A stretch of DNA of 64,000 nt from NCBI RefSeq assembly GCF_018614975.1, contig NZ_JAGGNR010000022.1, positions 1 through 64,000 on the forward strand, written 5' to 3'. Every line of letters begins with the position of its first letter. The first letter of the stretch is position 1. Under the pieces are notes generated by a model. It had not been told where the DNA came from. It did not search any database and saw nothing but the letters and a program-made list of their open reading frames with translations. Source of the stretch: Paenibacillus polymyxa (GTDB lineage: Bacteria > Bacillota > Bacilli > Paenibacillales > Paenibacillaceae). Both the position numbers and the translations under genes were made by a program. This document shows positions 35,077-44,256 of the stretch, piece by piece.

Positions 35077-35115
35077 GAAGGATGTCATAAAGTAGAGAGG
35101 AATGAGTTGGGTTAG

Positions 35116-35967
35116 ATGCATGCAGGAACTATAAATATGAGTATACTCGACGAACTTTCGGAGTATATCACACTTCGTATGAGCTCTTATTTGGAACAAA
35201 CGCACGACAGCAATTGGACGGAGCACAAGTCTCATTCCGATTATGATCTGTGGTTCATTACAGCAGGCTCCGTCCAGATTACCATCGATGGAATCGAGCA
35301 TATGGCAGAACCGGGTGACGTGGTGTTTTTTTATCCGGATATGCCGTATATTGCTTCTACGACTGGAGAGCTGTGCCAATTCATATACATGCACTTTGAT
35401 TTCAGCATCGCTGAGCAAAAACGAATTCTCGGCGAGTTTCAACTTCCGGGCATTGTACCTGGCAATCTGATTCAAGAGGAATCAACGCTGTTCACCTCGT
35501 CATATCGAAGATTCAAGCAGAGTAGCGGCGCTTCTGGAAGTCCACTCTACTTGAAAGCCTCTCTGCTTCTCGTCATCGCCAAAATACTGGAATTACATAG
35601 GCAAGGGCTGTATCACGGTGAGTTTCTGAAAGACCGAAAAGCGAGGAAGACCGAAGGAAGTCTGGAGGTTCTGCAGAATGTCTTCCCATACGTGGATGCG
35701 AATCTGCATCGTACCATCCGAGTTAACGAGCTTGCGGCTATTGCTCGCGTTTCTGAGAAATATTTTATTTCTTTGTTCAAAAAAATTCTCGGTATTACAC
35801 CGGGGCAGTACATCAATCAAATCAAAATGAACCGGGCCAGAGACTATCTGTACGAGAAAAAATATACGATTCAGCAAATTGCCGGATTTCTGGGCTATCC
35901 CGACCCGTTCACGTTCTCCAAAGCATTTAAAAAATTTTACAACGTGCCCCCTTCCAAATTTGAATAA
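35116..35967 (+). CDS. AraC-family regulator of the GH4 gene
   Basis: A 283-residue regulator with an N-terminal cupin sensor (about 15-110: GSVQITIDGIEHMAEPGDVVFFYPDMPY) and C-terminal AraC helices (about 190-283: ARVSEKYFISLFKKILGITP and YPDPFTFSKAFKKFYNVPPSKF). It is divergent from the GH4 glycosidase gene, which it probably activates through the direct repeats in the gap. A second ATG at 35137 has a better-placed AGGAA and may be the real start. Confidence 0.88.
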   Translation: MHAGTINMSILDELSEYITLRMSSYLEQTHDSNWTEHKSHSDYDLWFITAGSVQITIDGIEHMAEPGDVVFFYPDMPYIASTTGELCQFIYMHFDFSIAEQKRILGEFQLPGIVPGNLIQEESTLFTSSYRRFKQSSGASGSPLYLKASLLLVIAKILELHRQGLYHGEFLKDRKARKTEGSLEVLQNVFPYVDANLHRTIRVNELAAIARVSEKYFISLFKKILGITPGQYINQIKMNRARDYLYEKKYTIQQIAGFLGYPDPFTFSKAFKKFYNVPPSKFE

Positions 35968-35984
35968 CATGCCGCAGAGAAACA

Positions 35985-36016
35985 AAGAGGCAACCGGTCG
36001 GTTCCGGCTGCCTCTT
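35985..36016. terminator. hairpin terminator after the AraC gene
   Basis: AAGAGGCA and CCGG pair with CCGG and TGCCTCTT (one mismatch). A short CGTTTG tail follows, so it is moderately strong and probably shared with the convergent kinase-like relic. Confidence 0.65.
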
Positions 36017-36062
36017 CGTTTGAATTGATCATTAATTATTCATGATTGGGATGTAGATCCCT

Positions 36063-36692
36063 TCAGCGTTCCTCATACGTAAACGGTTCATCACTCGAAT
36101 AAATGTCATGGAAAAATCCCTTGTACGGTATATCCTCTTCCAAACATTTAATGAGATACAACAGTTCTTCGTCAGCTTCCGGTTCTTCGCCAGCACGCTG
36201 CATTTCCTCAAATTGACCTAGAATATTTTCCACGAGAGTGACTTGTATAAATAAAGGCAGCTTCTCCAGCATCGAATCTTCGATCTTGGTCTCGGAAGTA
36301 TATCCAGCGAGGGCAGTTTGGAAATAGTCATCCATGAACTCTTTGCGTTTGCTCACATCCGACTCAAATTGTATCCAGCCCATACCGTGCGTCCATAGAT
36401 CAGCCAGATCATACATATACCAACCGAAGCATGAATTATCAAAATCATACACGGTGATCTGACCGGTATCAAAATCGATCGAGTAATTCCCATCGTTATA
36501 ATCAAAATGGATCATACCGAATGTCTCTTGGTTTGTATCCAAACCTTCTAAGGTATTCAGGAGTACGACCATCTTCTCCTTAAGCAAAGAGAATGATTCA
36601 GGTACCAAGTTATCGACACATTCACCGCTGTAATTGTCAATCAAATGATGCCGGCGATGGACGGGAGTGTACCCTTTCGATAGTTGATGCAT
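36063..36692 (-). pseudogene. 5'-truncated aminoglycoside/choline-kinase-fold phosphotransferase
   Basis: A 209-residue open frame holding only the C-lobe of the APH family. The catalytic loop MIHFDYNDGNYSID and the magnesium motif VYDFDNSCFGWYMYDLADLW are intact, but the N-lobe (nucleotide-binding strands and hinge, about 110-130 residues) is absent. The frame runs a little upstream as SGKVLGRMHQLSK, the normal junction to the missing lobe, then meets the end of the bglH gene about 50 bases away. I infer a deletion that joined the remnant to the bgl operon. There is no good ribosome site before the first ATG. It may be read through from bglH, but a kinase lacking its N-lobe should be inactive. 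Confidence 0.7.
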
Positions 36693-36742
36693 TCTGCCCA
36701 GAACTTTTCCGCTAGGGCGGCGTATAAGAATTTTTTATATAA

Positions 36743-38209
36743 TTACAGGTTTTCTCCGTTCGTTTCAATAACTTGTTTGTACCAGTAGAAGGAATCCTTA
36801 CGGGTTCTTTCCATTGAACCATGTCCTGCATTGTCCTGATCCACGTAAATAAATCCATACCGTTTTCCCATTTCAGAAGTCGAGCAGCTAATGATATCGA
36901 TCGGTCCCCAACTGGTGAAACCCATCAGTTCCACGCCATCAGCAACCGCTTCTTTCATCTGCTCAATGTGACTGCGAAGGTACTCAATCCGGTAAGTATC
37001 ATGTACACTTCCATCATTTTCCAGTTTATCCTTAGCACCCAGCCCGTTCTCAACGATGAAGAGCGGCATCCGGTAACGATCATACAATCGGTTCAGCGCG
37101 ACGCGAAGACCAATCGGATCGATAGGCCATCCCCATTCGGTAGCTTTCAGATGCGGGTTTTTGATCTGACTGACCAGCATACCAGAGTTGCTGTTGTCAT
37201 TGGGATCATATTTTCCGATATACGTCATGTAATAACTGAAAGCAATAAAGTCAACGGTATTGTCCCGGATAATGGCATCGTCGTCAGGAGCTTTAACCAG
37301 TTCGATGCCGTTTTCCTCAAAATATCTTTGCATATATGACGGATATTCTCCTCGTGCCTGCACCTCTGGGTAGAACAGGTTCATCTGATCTTCCTTCATC
37401 GTCTGCAACACATCTTCCGGTTTACTAGAAGCAGCATAGGTTTCCAGACGGCAGATCATGCAGCCAATCTGAGCATTGGGCATCTTCTCTTTACCACTTT
37501 TGACAGCCAGTGAGCTTGCTACAAATTGATGGTGAGTCGCCTGATATGCCACCTGTTCCTGCGAACCTTTAATTTTATCTTCCAGAATGCCGCCGCCAGT
37601 ATACAGACTTGTCAGCATCATATTCATTTCATTGAAGGTAATCCAGTATTTCACTTTGTCTTTGTAACGGTCGAACAGCGTATTGGCAAATTTTAGATAC
37701 AGATCAATCATCTCACGGCTTTCCCAGCCGTTGTATTTACGAGTTAATTCTACAGGCATTTCGTAGTGCGAGATCGTTACGAGCGGTTCAATCCCGTATT
37801 TCAACAGCTCGTCCAGCACGTTGTCATAGAATGCCAGACCAGCTTCATTGGGAACAGCCTCTTCGCCTGTCGGGAAGATGCGTGTCCACGCGATCGAAAG
37901 ACGAAACACTTTGAAACCCATCTCCGCAAACAAGGCAATGTCTTCTTTGTAGCGGTGGTAGAAATCCACGCCGTTCCGTTTCGGGAAATATACGTCTGTG
38001 TTACCGCTCAGATATTCTTCCAATTGAACAGAATCCACGTCGAAGGTGAAATCCTTGCCATTACGCTCCTCATGAGGAACGAATGGTGCCATGTCTGATG
38101 TAGAGAGTCCTTTGCCGTCTGCGTCATATGCACCTTCGAGCTGATTGGCAGCGGTAGCTCCGCCCCATAAAAATCCTTCTGGAAATGAGTGTTTAATTGT
38201 TTTTGTCAT
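36743..38209 (-). CDS. bglH: 6-phospho-beta-glucosidase, GH1
   Basis: A 488-residue GH1 enzyme that hydrolyses phosphorylated aryl- or cello-beta-glucosides delivered by the PTS. The acid/base is Glu in YWITFNEMN and the nucleophile Glu in LFIVENGLG. The phosphate-binding SEMGKRYGFIYVDQD marks the phospho-specific branch. It lies directly behind bglP in the licT-bglP-bglH operon, with AAGGAG at the start. Confidence 0.95.
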   Translation of the reverse strand: MTKTIKHSFPEGFLWGGATAANQLEGAYDADGKGLSTSDMAPFVPHEERNGKDFTFDVDSVQLEEYLSGNTDVYFPKRNGVDFYHRYKEDIALFAEMGFKVFRLSIAWTRIFPTGEEAVPNEAGLAFYDNVLDELLKYGIEPLVTISHYEMPVELTRKYNGWESREMIDLYLKFANTLFDRYKDKVKYWITFNEMNMMLTSLYTGGGILEDKIKGSQEQVAYQATHHQFVASSLAVKSGKEKMPNAQIGCMICRLETYAASSKPEDVLQTMKEDQMNLFYPEVQARGEYPSYMQRYFEENGIELVKAPDDDAIIRDNTVDFIAFSYYMTYIGKYDPNDNSNSGMLVSQIKNPHLKATEWGWPIDPIGLRVALNRLYDRYRMPLFIVENGLGAKDKLENDGSVHDTYRIEYLRSHIEQMKEAVADGVELMGFTSWGPIDIISCSTSEMGKRYGFIYVDQDNAGHGSMERTRKDSFYWYKQVIETNGENL

Positions 38210-38251
38210 GTTGTTTCTCTCCTTTTTTTGTATGTCGTATTCATGAAGCTG

Positions 38252-40189
38252 TCAACGAACGGTGAGAAGAAGCAATTCATTCATTGGAATCACCCCCTTC
38301 ACCTGAACAGGTACTACATCGAGGTAATCCGGCGTATTGGTTACAATGACCGGTGTCACAAGATCAATACCCGCACCCTGGATACCATCCATATCAAATT
38401 CCAGAAGCAAATCACCCTTCTTCACTTCTTGTCCGGCAACAACCTTCACATCAAAATATTTCCCTTTGAGCGACACACTGTTTAGTCCAACATGAATGAG
38501 AATGTCGATTCCACTGGATGAAGTCAGCATAATCGCATGTTTACTCTTGGCAACCAACGTGACAGTTCCGTCAAAAGGAGCTGTAACACGTCCATCCTGC
38601 GGACGAATGGCAATACCTTTCCCGGTCATTTCCTCGGCAAACGTTTGATCCGGAAGCTCTGCGAGCGGCACCAATTCACCAGTGAGCGGGCTGAACACCT
38701 CCCCCTTCTTTTCTTCGATCGAATGTACTGTGACAGGTGTCACCGTTTCTTGAGAAAAGGCAGTGGTTGTATCCTGTTCCTGTTCGGTTAATGTTTGTGC
38801 TGAGTCGGACATGGCGGAATTGCGTGTATTTGGATCATCCCACTTGAGCAGCAAAGTCACCACGAAGGAAACGCTAAAGCTGATGCCCATTCCGATTAAT
38901 GCGTACCAGAAATTAGACATGCCACCATTCGGGCCAATGTATAACGGAAGTGAAAGCAATCCTGGTACAGCAAAACCGAAGCATTTCAGACCCACTGCGG
39001 TAATAAAGCCACCCCCTGCTGCTCCACCGATGAGTGAAGCGTAAAATGGTTTTTTCAGCTTCAAGGTGACACCGTACAGTGCGGGTTCAGTAATACCAAG
39101 CAAGGCGGATATGCCACTGGATAAAGCAATGGATTTCATTCCTTTATCTTTGGTCTTGAGGAAAACAGCCGTGACTGCACCAGCCTGACTCATATTGGTT
39201 ATCAGGTTGATCGGCAGCAAAAGTACGTCATATCCGAGTTTGCTCAAATTCTGCAATGTCCCTGGGAAGAACGCATAATGCATTCCCGTCATAACAATCA
39301 GAGGCATGAGACCGCCGAGAATAATGCCGGTTAACGGACCCGAATGGGCAAAGAGCCAGGAAGTACCCATTTCCAGATAGATGCCCATGTAATTCCCGAG
39401 GGGGCCAATCGCAATTAATAGAATCGGCACCGTGATGACTAACACAATCATCGAGGTAAAGATGACTTTGACCGGACCGGGAATAAAACGATCTACCCAG
39501 CGATGTACATAACTCAGAAGCCACACACCCAGAATAATAGGAATAACGGACTGGGTATAATTCACAATCGACACGGGCAGCGAGAGAAAACGAATCGGTT
39601 CAAGCTGGTCTGTCAGATACGCATTCAGAATCGTTGGATACAATAAAGTACCTGCAAGCGTCAGGGCGATATATTCATTCACTTTGAACTTGCGCGCAGA
39701 CGATACAGCCAGAAGGAATGGCAAGAAATAAAAGGCCGCATTTGCGATGGAAGACAGAACTTGATACTCCCCGCTGTTCTCCTGTATCGCTCCAAGTGTA
39801 ACGAGCAGTGCCAGAATCCCCTTTAACATCCCGGTACCTACGATGGCAGGCAGAATCGGAGTGAAAATGCCGGAGATCGTATCCAAAACAGTATTAATCC
39901 CTTTAGAGCGTGGCGCGTCTGTTTCGGGCTTCGATATGCCACTCTGCTTCAACTGATCCTCGATCTGCTCATATACGGCTGCAACCTGGTTGCCAATGAC
40001 CACCTGAAACTGATCGTTCTGAAACTGTGCGCCGAGCACACCATCTAGTGCTTTGATCTGTTCCAATTGAACTTTGTTTTGCTCTCGAACGTTGAAACGA
40101 AGCCGTGTGATGCAATGCCAGGCTTGGGTAATATTCTCTTGCCCTCCTGTTAACTGGATAATTTCTTTGGACAACTCCCGATGATTCAT
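38252..40189 (-). CDS. bglP: PTS beta-glucoside-specific EIIBCA component
   Basis: A 645-residue fusion. The EIIB domain is first (about 1-85, phospho-Cys in AWHCITRLRF), then the EIIC membrane domain (about 100-460, with VMTGMHYAFFPG and GITEPALYG motifs), then EIIA-Glc (about 500-640, phospho-His in ILIHVGLNSVSLKG). It imports and phosphorylates beta-glucosides such as salicin, arbutin or cellobiose. The ATG at 40189 with GGAGG is preferred; the longer open frame runs back through the RAT/terminator leader. Expression depends on LicT-type antitermination. Confidence 0.95.
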   Translation of the reverse strand: MNHRELSKEIIQLTGGQENITQAWHCITRLRFNVREQNKVQLEQIKALDGVLGAQFQNDQFQVVIGNQVAAVYEQIEDQLKQSGISKPETDAPRSKGINTVLDTISGIFTPILPAIVGTGMLKGILALLVTLGAIQENSGEYQVLSSIANAAFYFLPFLLAVSSARKFKVNEYIALTLAGTLLYPTILNAYLTDQLEPIRFLSLPVSIVNYTQSVIPIILGVWLLSYVHRWVDRFIPGPVKVIFTSMIVLVITVPILLIAIGPLGNYMGIYLEMGTSWLFAHSGPLTGIILGGLMPLIVMTGMHYAFFPGTLQNLSKLGYDVLLLPINLITNMSQAGAVTAVFLKTKDKGMKSIALSSGISALLGITEPALYGVTLKLKKPFYASLIGGAAGGGFITAVGLKCFGFAVPGLLSLPLYIGPNGGMSNFWYALIGMGISFSVSFVVTLLLKWDDPNTRNSAMSDSAQTLTEQEQDTTTAFSQETVTPVTVHSIEEKKGEVFSPLTGELVPLAELPDQTFAEEMTGKGIAIRPQDGRVTAPFDGTVTLVAKSKHAIMLTSSSGIDILIHVGLNSVSLKGKYFDVKVVAGQEVKKGDLLLEFDMDGIQGAGIDLVTPVIVTNTPDYLDVVPVQVKGVIPMNELLLLTVR

Positions 40190-40211
40190 GTTGCTTCCTC
40201 CTTTTTTGGCG

Positions 40212-40294
40212 AAAAAAAAACCAAATGTAATACCGGCCCGCCGCAGATGCGGAGTCGGAAACATTTGGTGGTGCCTGATCGAATCAGTAACACT
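40212..40294 (-). promoter_or_regulatory. RAT antiterminator/terminator switch ahead of bglP
   Basis: On the minus strand the RAT element GTGTTACTGATTCGATCAGG (within 40268-40294) overlaps the 5' arm of a terminator, ACCAAATGT pairing ACATTTGGT followed by eight T (40212-40269). The two structures are mutually exclusive, as in LicT/BglG control. Confidence 0.9.
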
Positions 40295-40347
40295 CCATAT
40301 ACAATTCATATTGATGATGGTATAACTTCAAACAGGTTGTATGGAGA

Positions 40348-41196
40348 TCAATCCGTATCGGTACGGGATGTCACTCTCTCGATGTGGATCATGAGATATA
40401 CCATCTCATCGGGAGTAATCACGAATCCGCGAAGCTGCTCCATCGCTTCCTTTATCTTAAGTGCGCATTGGAAGCTGGACGGGTATCGCTCCGACAATAC
40501 ATCATACAGAAACTGCTGATCCTTGAAGGAGAGCACTTCCCTGTTCAATTGTCGAACGATGAAGTATCTCAGATGGGTGATGAACCTGGAAAAATCAGCA
40601 GATTCCTGATTCAGTGTCATCCTAAAATGTTCTGTCATGATACCTAAAATGTCGTTAATCATCTGTGTAATTTTAATCGTTTGATTCATACTGCCCGAGT
40701 CGAATTGTGAGTTCACGAAATGAAGGGCAATAGAGCTTGATTCACCAGATGGCAATGCGACTAGAAAAGCATCATTGATTTTTTGAACTGCCCATTCTCC
40801 GGCACGGTATTCGGCAGGATATAGATGGCGAATGTCCCAATGAAGCGGATTTTGCACATCCACGCCTTTTTTAAAACGATCCAGCGCAAAATGAATATGG
40901 TCCGCCAGTGTTAACAGGATCGAGTCATTCAGCTTTTTTCCGATCATCGTCTTGCCTTCTTCAATAATCTGATCCGTAATATCGATGACTTGCAGAGGGA
41001 TATCGCTGAGAAACTGCTCGACTCGCTGATATTTATCATTCGAGCCGATTCGGAACATTTTCTGGATCTGGCTCTGCTCAATCGGCTGTCCCTTTACTTT
41101 TTTGAAGCCAACACCCGTTCCGATGACAATGACTTCGCAGCCTTCGGCGTCTTCCGCCAGTGCGATGTTATTATTTAACGATTTTTTAAACCTCAT
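40348..41196 (-). CDS. licT: BglG/LicT-family transcriptional antiterminator
   Basis: A 282-residue RNA-binding regulator. The N-terminal CAT domain (about 1-55: KSLNNNIALAEDAEG, VIGTGVGFKKVKG) binds RAT RNA. Two PRD domains follow (about 65-170 and 175-282) with conserved PTS-phosphorylatable His in LADHIHFALDR, RHLYPAEYRAGEWA, FITHLRYFIVRQL and YLMIHIERV. The start ATG 41196 has GGGGGTG upstream. It heads the operon and is itself preceded by a RAT/terminator, so it should be autoregulated. Confidence 0.95.
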   Translation of the reverse strand: MRFKKSLNNNIALAEDAEGCEVIVIGTGVGFKKVKGQPIEQSQIQKMFRIGSNDKYQRVEQFLSDIPLQVIDITDQIIEEGKTMIGKKLNDSILLTLADHIHFALDRFKKGVDVQNPLHWDIRHLYPAEYRAGEWAVQKINDAFLVALPSGESSSIALHFVNSQFDSGSMNQTIKITQMINDILGIMTEHFRMTLNQESADFSRFITHLRYFIVRQLNREVLSFKDQQFLYDVLSERYPSSFQCALKIKEAMEQLRGFVITPDEMVYLMIHIERVTSRTDTD

Positions 41197-41218
41197 GATG
41201 CAATCACCCCCAGTATGC

Positions 41219-41308
41219 AAAAAGCACCACCAATGTCCAATACACAAGTAATAAACCAACTTGTGAAATCCAGACTTTGGTGGTGCCTGATCGAATCAGT
41301 GACACTCC
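41219..41308 (-). promoter_or_regulatory. RAT antiterminator/terminator switch ahead of licT
   Basis: The minus strand carries GTGTCACTGATTCGATCAGG (within 41282-41308), nearly identical to the bglP RAT, overlapping the 5' arm of a terminator in which GCACCACCAAAGTC pairs with GACATTGGTGGTGC followed by TTTTT. Confidence 0.9.
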
Positions 41309-41322
41309 TTATATAGCTGTAT

Positions 41323-41350
41323 CTTATATCAGCTATGTAATCGTTGTCAA
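41323..41350 (-). promoter_or_regulatory. promoter of the licT-bglPH operon with CRE-like site
   Basis: TTGACA (41345-41350), 16 bases, TATAAG (41323-41328). The sequence TTGACAACGATTACA (41336-41350) fits the CRE pattern with one mismatch and covers the -35, suggesting CcpA repression. Confidence 0.65.
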
Positions 41351-41428
41351 TACCATTACTCTGGAATTGTTCTGCAGGTGGTTCAACGTGGAACTTTCCC
41401 TCTATAAACTGACATCAAAACGAAAATC

Positions 41429-42361
41429 CTATTCGTCTGGAGTTTTATTTTCCTGAGCATCATAATAGTATCGAATCAGAATATCCTGATCATAGTTGCC
41501 AAAACCTTTGCCGAACAGGGTGAGTCCGCCTCGGCCAGCTACTCCCTCTTCCGGCTTCAATCCAAAGGTCCAATAGGTGGATGCACCCAGATTCAGGTCT
41601 TGAACGCACACATCCGAGATGCGCTGACCATCAATAAACGTGCCTTCCCCGTTAATACGCAGCATTTTCAATACACCATACTGGTTGACATCCAGCTTCC
41701 ACCATAGTGGCGTATGTTTACCTTTCCGATCCCCGAAATCACCAGGGCTTGTCCAAGTACCGAGGTCATTGCCGTTAAGGGTAAAGCGAATATCTGACGG
41801 CCAGTTTTCGTTCACCTTTGGCGCTTCCGAGCTTAATTCAAGGGAAATTTCAATCTCTCGAAGATGCTGATCGTTATACAGATAATTGGGAATCTTATAT
41901 TCAAGAAAACCTCGTGCCATCCAAAGGATTCCCGCGTTCACCCGATCCGGGTCCATAAAGCAGGCTGGTGTGTCGTACTGTCCAATCATCTGCGTAGTTG
42001 TCGCAATCCCGCAGGTCGGCCACGCTTCATAATCTGTATACTGACCTACCGGTATGGATATTTCATGGTAAGGAGCATCAACGGGCTCTGGTGACAAGTT
42101 AATAGTCATGAACTCTCGTACGATAAAACAGTATTTATAGGTTCCACCATTCTCCCGTTTCATTCGGCTACCGACAATTCCGGCTTTTTGCAGCTTGCTT
42201 ACATGTGTACTTACAATAGCTTTGCTCAGAAAAAGCTCTTGGGCAAGCGCATTGATATGCATTTCCCTGTTTTGTAGCAGCAGGCGCACAATGTTTAAAC
42301 GGGCTTCACTTGCCAGTGCCTCGTAAATTAGCAATGAAGCTGCATCTGTCCCAAGCATCAT
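41429..42361 (-). CDS. ArsR-type HTH regulator with large C-terminal sensor domain
   Basis: A 310-residue regulator. The N-terminal winged helix (about 10-85: ALASEARLNIVRLLLQNREM, LFLSKAIVSTHVSKLQKAGI) is ArsR-like. The remaining about 210 residues form an unfamiliar beta-rich domain with many aromatic residues (DIRFTLNGNDLGTWTSPGDF, TPLWWKLDVNQYGVLK), which looks like a carbohydrate-binding sandwich. Classical ArsR metal-binding cysteines are absent. It starts at ATG 42361 with AGGAAGTG upstream. Being divergent from a GH51 arabinofuranosidase, it probably senses arabinose or an arabinoside. Confidence 0.8.
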   Translation of the reverse strand: MMLGTDAASLLIYEALASEARLNIVRLLLQNREMHINALAQELFLSKAIVSTHVSKLQKAGIVGSRMKRENGGTYKYCFIVREFMTINLSPEPVDAPYHEISIPVGQYTDYEAWPTCGIATTTQMIGQYDTPACFMDPDRVNAGILWMARGFLEYKIPNYLYNDQHLREIEISLELSSEAPKVNENWPSDIRFTLNGNDLGTWTSPGDFGDRKGKHTPLWWKLDVNQYGVLKMLRINGEGTFIDGQRISDVCVQDLNLGASTYWTFGLKPEEGVAGRGGLTLFGKGFGNYDQDILIRYYYDAQENKTPDE

Positions 42362-42479
42362 GATGTTCACTTCCTTTTTTGAGTAAAATCGATCTATTTC
42401 AATTTCAGGATTCGTTATTTTGCGAACTCATCAAAATGAACTTGCTCAATATACAAGCATTATGATACATATTAGATAA

Positions 42480-42516
42480 CAAATCAATGATTTGATTTTG
42501 CTTTTAAGCGAATTCA
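42480..42516. promoter_or_regulatory. palindromic operator and CRE-like site, ArsR-type gene/abfA gap
   Basis: CAAATCAATGATTTG (42480-42494) is a perfect 7-1-7 palindrome suited to a dimeric winged-helix regulator. Eight bases later TTTTAAGCGAATTCA (42502-42516) fits the CRE pattern with one mismatch. Confidence 0.5.
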
Positions 42517-42569
42517 ATATCACGTTAATTCTCTCAAAAATATGAATTCATCCAATGGAGGTACATACC

Positions 42570-44078
42570 ATGCTTACATCCAAAATGCTTATTGATAAAG
42601 ACTTTCAGATCGCTGAAGTAGATCCGCGTGTCTATGGTTCATTTATAGAACATCTGGGACGGGCCGTATACGGCGGTATATATGATCCAGGTCATCCCAC
42701 GGCAGATGCTCAAGGTTTTCGTCAGGATGCCATTGAAGCGATTAAAGCTTTGAATGTGCCCATCGTTCGTTATCCAGGCGGCAATTTCGTATCCGGTTAC
42801 AATTGGGAAGACGGCGTTGGTCCGGTAGCTGAGCGCAAACGCAGACTTGAACTCGCTTGGTGGACGATTGAAACGAATGCAGTAGGAACAAACGAATTTG
42901 CAGATTGGGCCAAACTGGTTGGAACCGAAGTGATGATGGCTGTAAATCTGGGTACTCGCGGCATTGATGCGGCCAGAAACCTGATTGAATACTGCAACCA
43001 CCCATCTGGCACATACTGGAGTGATCTGCGGATCTCTCACGGTTACAAGGACCCGCATAAATTCAAAACGTGGTGTCTAGGTAACGAAATGGACGGCCCT
43101 TGGCAGATTGGTGCAATGACTGCATATGAATATGGGCGTATTGCCAATGAGACCGCTAAAGCGATGAAATGGGTTGATCCGGAAATTGAGCTTGTGGCTT
43201 GCGGCAGTTCCAGCCGTGACATGAGTACATTTGCAGATTGGGAAGCAACCGTGCTGGATCTCACCTATGAAAATGTGGACTACCTGTCCTTGCATCAGTA
43301 TTACAACAACAATAAAGACAACACATATGACTTCCTGGCGACATCGCTGGATCTGGATCAATTTATTGATAGTGTTGCTTCAATCTGTGATTTTGTACAA
43401 GCCAAGAAACGCAGCAAAAAGAAATTAATGCTGTCTCTGGATGAATGGAATGTCTGGAAATCCATTGGCACAAGCCGTATGGAAGAACGTTGGCAGATTG
43501 CGCCTCCAGAGTTTGAAGATGTGTATACACATGAAGATGCACTGGCTGTGGGCTGTTATCTGATTACCATACTCAAGCACGCCGACCGTGTAAAAATGGC
43601 TTGCCTTGCTCAGTTGATTAACACCATTGCACCAATCATGACGGAAAATAACGGAGCAATCTGGTTCCAGACGACGTATTTCCCGTTCATGCATGCATCC
43701 AACTTCGGTCGTGGTACGGTGTTGCGATCCATCACAACTTCACCTAAATATGATTCCAAAGACTTTACAGATGTGCCTTATCTCGAAGCGATCAGTGTGC
43801 ATGATGAAGAGAACGGCACGATCACAATCTTTGCGGTGAACAGACATCTGGATGAGAAGTTGGAACTCAACGTAGATCTGCGCTCCTTTGGAGAAACCAC
43901 ATTTGTGGAGCATATCGTATTGGAGAACAACGACTTGAAAGCCACCAATACCAAAGAAAACCCACGTAACGTTGTTCCTCACAACGGCGGATATACAACA
44001 GTTGACCAGGGTAAAGTGCAAGCAGTCTTGAACAAAGCATCATGGAACGTGATTCGCCTCAAAACCAAACAGGCATAA
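42570..44078 (+). CDS. abfA: alpha-N-arabinofuranosidase, GH51
   Basis: A 502-residue enzyme removing terminal alpha-L-arabinofuranose from arabinan or arabinoxylan oligosaccharides. The acid/base is Glu in CLGNEMDGPWQIG and the nucleophile Glu in SLDEWNVWKS. The opening DPRVYGSFIEHLGRAVYGGI and RYPGGNFVSGYNWEDGVGP are family hallmarks. There is no signal peptide, so it acts inside the cell on imported oligosaccharides. The ATG at 42570 behind GGAGG is preferred. It is divergent from the ArsR-type regulator. Confidence 0.95.
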   Translation: MLTSKMLIDKDFQIAEVDPRVYGSFIEHLGRAVYGGIYDPGHPTADAQGFRQDAIEAIKALNVPIVRYPGGNFVSGYNWEDGVGPVAERKRRLELAWWTIETNAVGTNEFADWAKLVGTEVMMAVNLGTRGIDAARNLIEYCNHPSGTYWSDLRISHGYKDPHKFKTWCLGNEMDGPWQIGAMTAYEYGRIANETAKAMKWVDPEIELVACGSSSRDMSTFADWEATVLDLTYENVDYLSLHQYYNNNKDNTYDFLATSLDLDQFIDSVASICDFVQAKKRSKKKLMLSLDEWNVWKSIGTSRMEERWQIAPPEFEDVYTHEDALAVGCYLITILKHADRVKMACLAQLINTIAPIMTENNGAIWFQTTYFPFMHASNFGRGTVLRSITTSPKYDSKDFTDVPYLEAISVHDEENGTITIFAVNRHLDEKLELNVDLRSFGETTFVEHIVLENNDLKATNTKENPRNVVPHNGGYTTVDQGKVQAVLNKASWNVIRLKTKQA

Positions 44079-44136
44079 TAAATAATAAGAGCGGGATAGA
44101 ATTTTCTCCTGCTCTGCAACATCAGCATTGTTTTTC

Positions 44137-44171
44137 GCACCGCGTGCAGCTTCCAGCGCGCGGTGCTTTTT
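44137..44171 (+). terminator. terminator after abfA
   Basis: GCACCGCG pairs with CGCGGTGC followed by TTTTT. A weaker hairpin (AGAGC/GCTCT, about 44090-44117) precedes it. Confidence 0.8.
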
Positions 44172-44256
44172 GCTGTATGAGGGTAGTCGGCCGAACTACA
44201 TGGTATCAAAGTTAGATGTTAGACGCGTATTTGAAACCTCATTTTTTATTACTCGC

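Noticed and set aside
44079..44256. A coding gene after abfA
   Set aside because: Only short frames occur; the stretch contains two hairpins, one a clear terminator, and then the repeat element.
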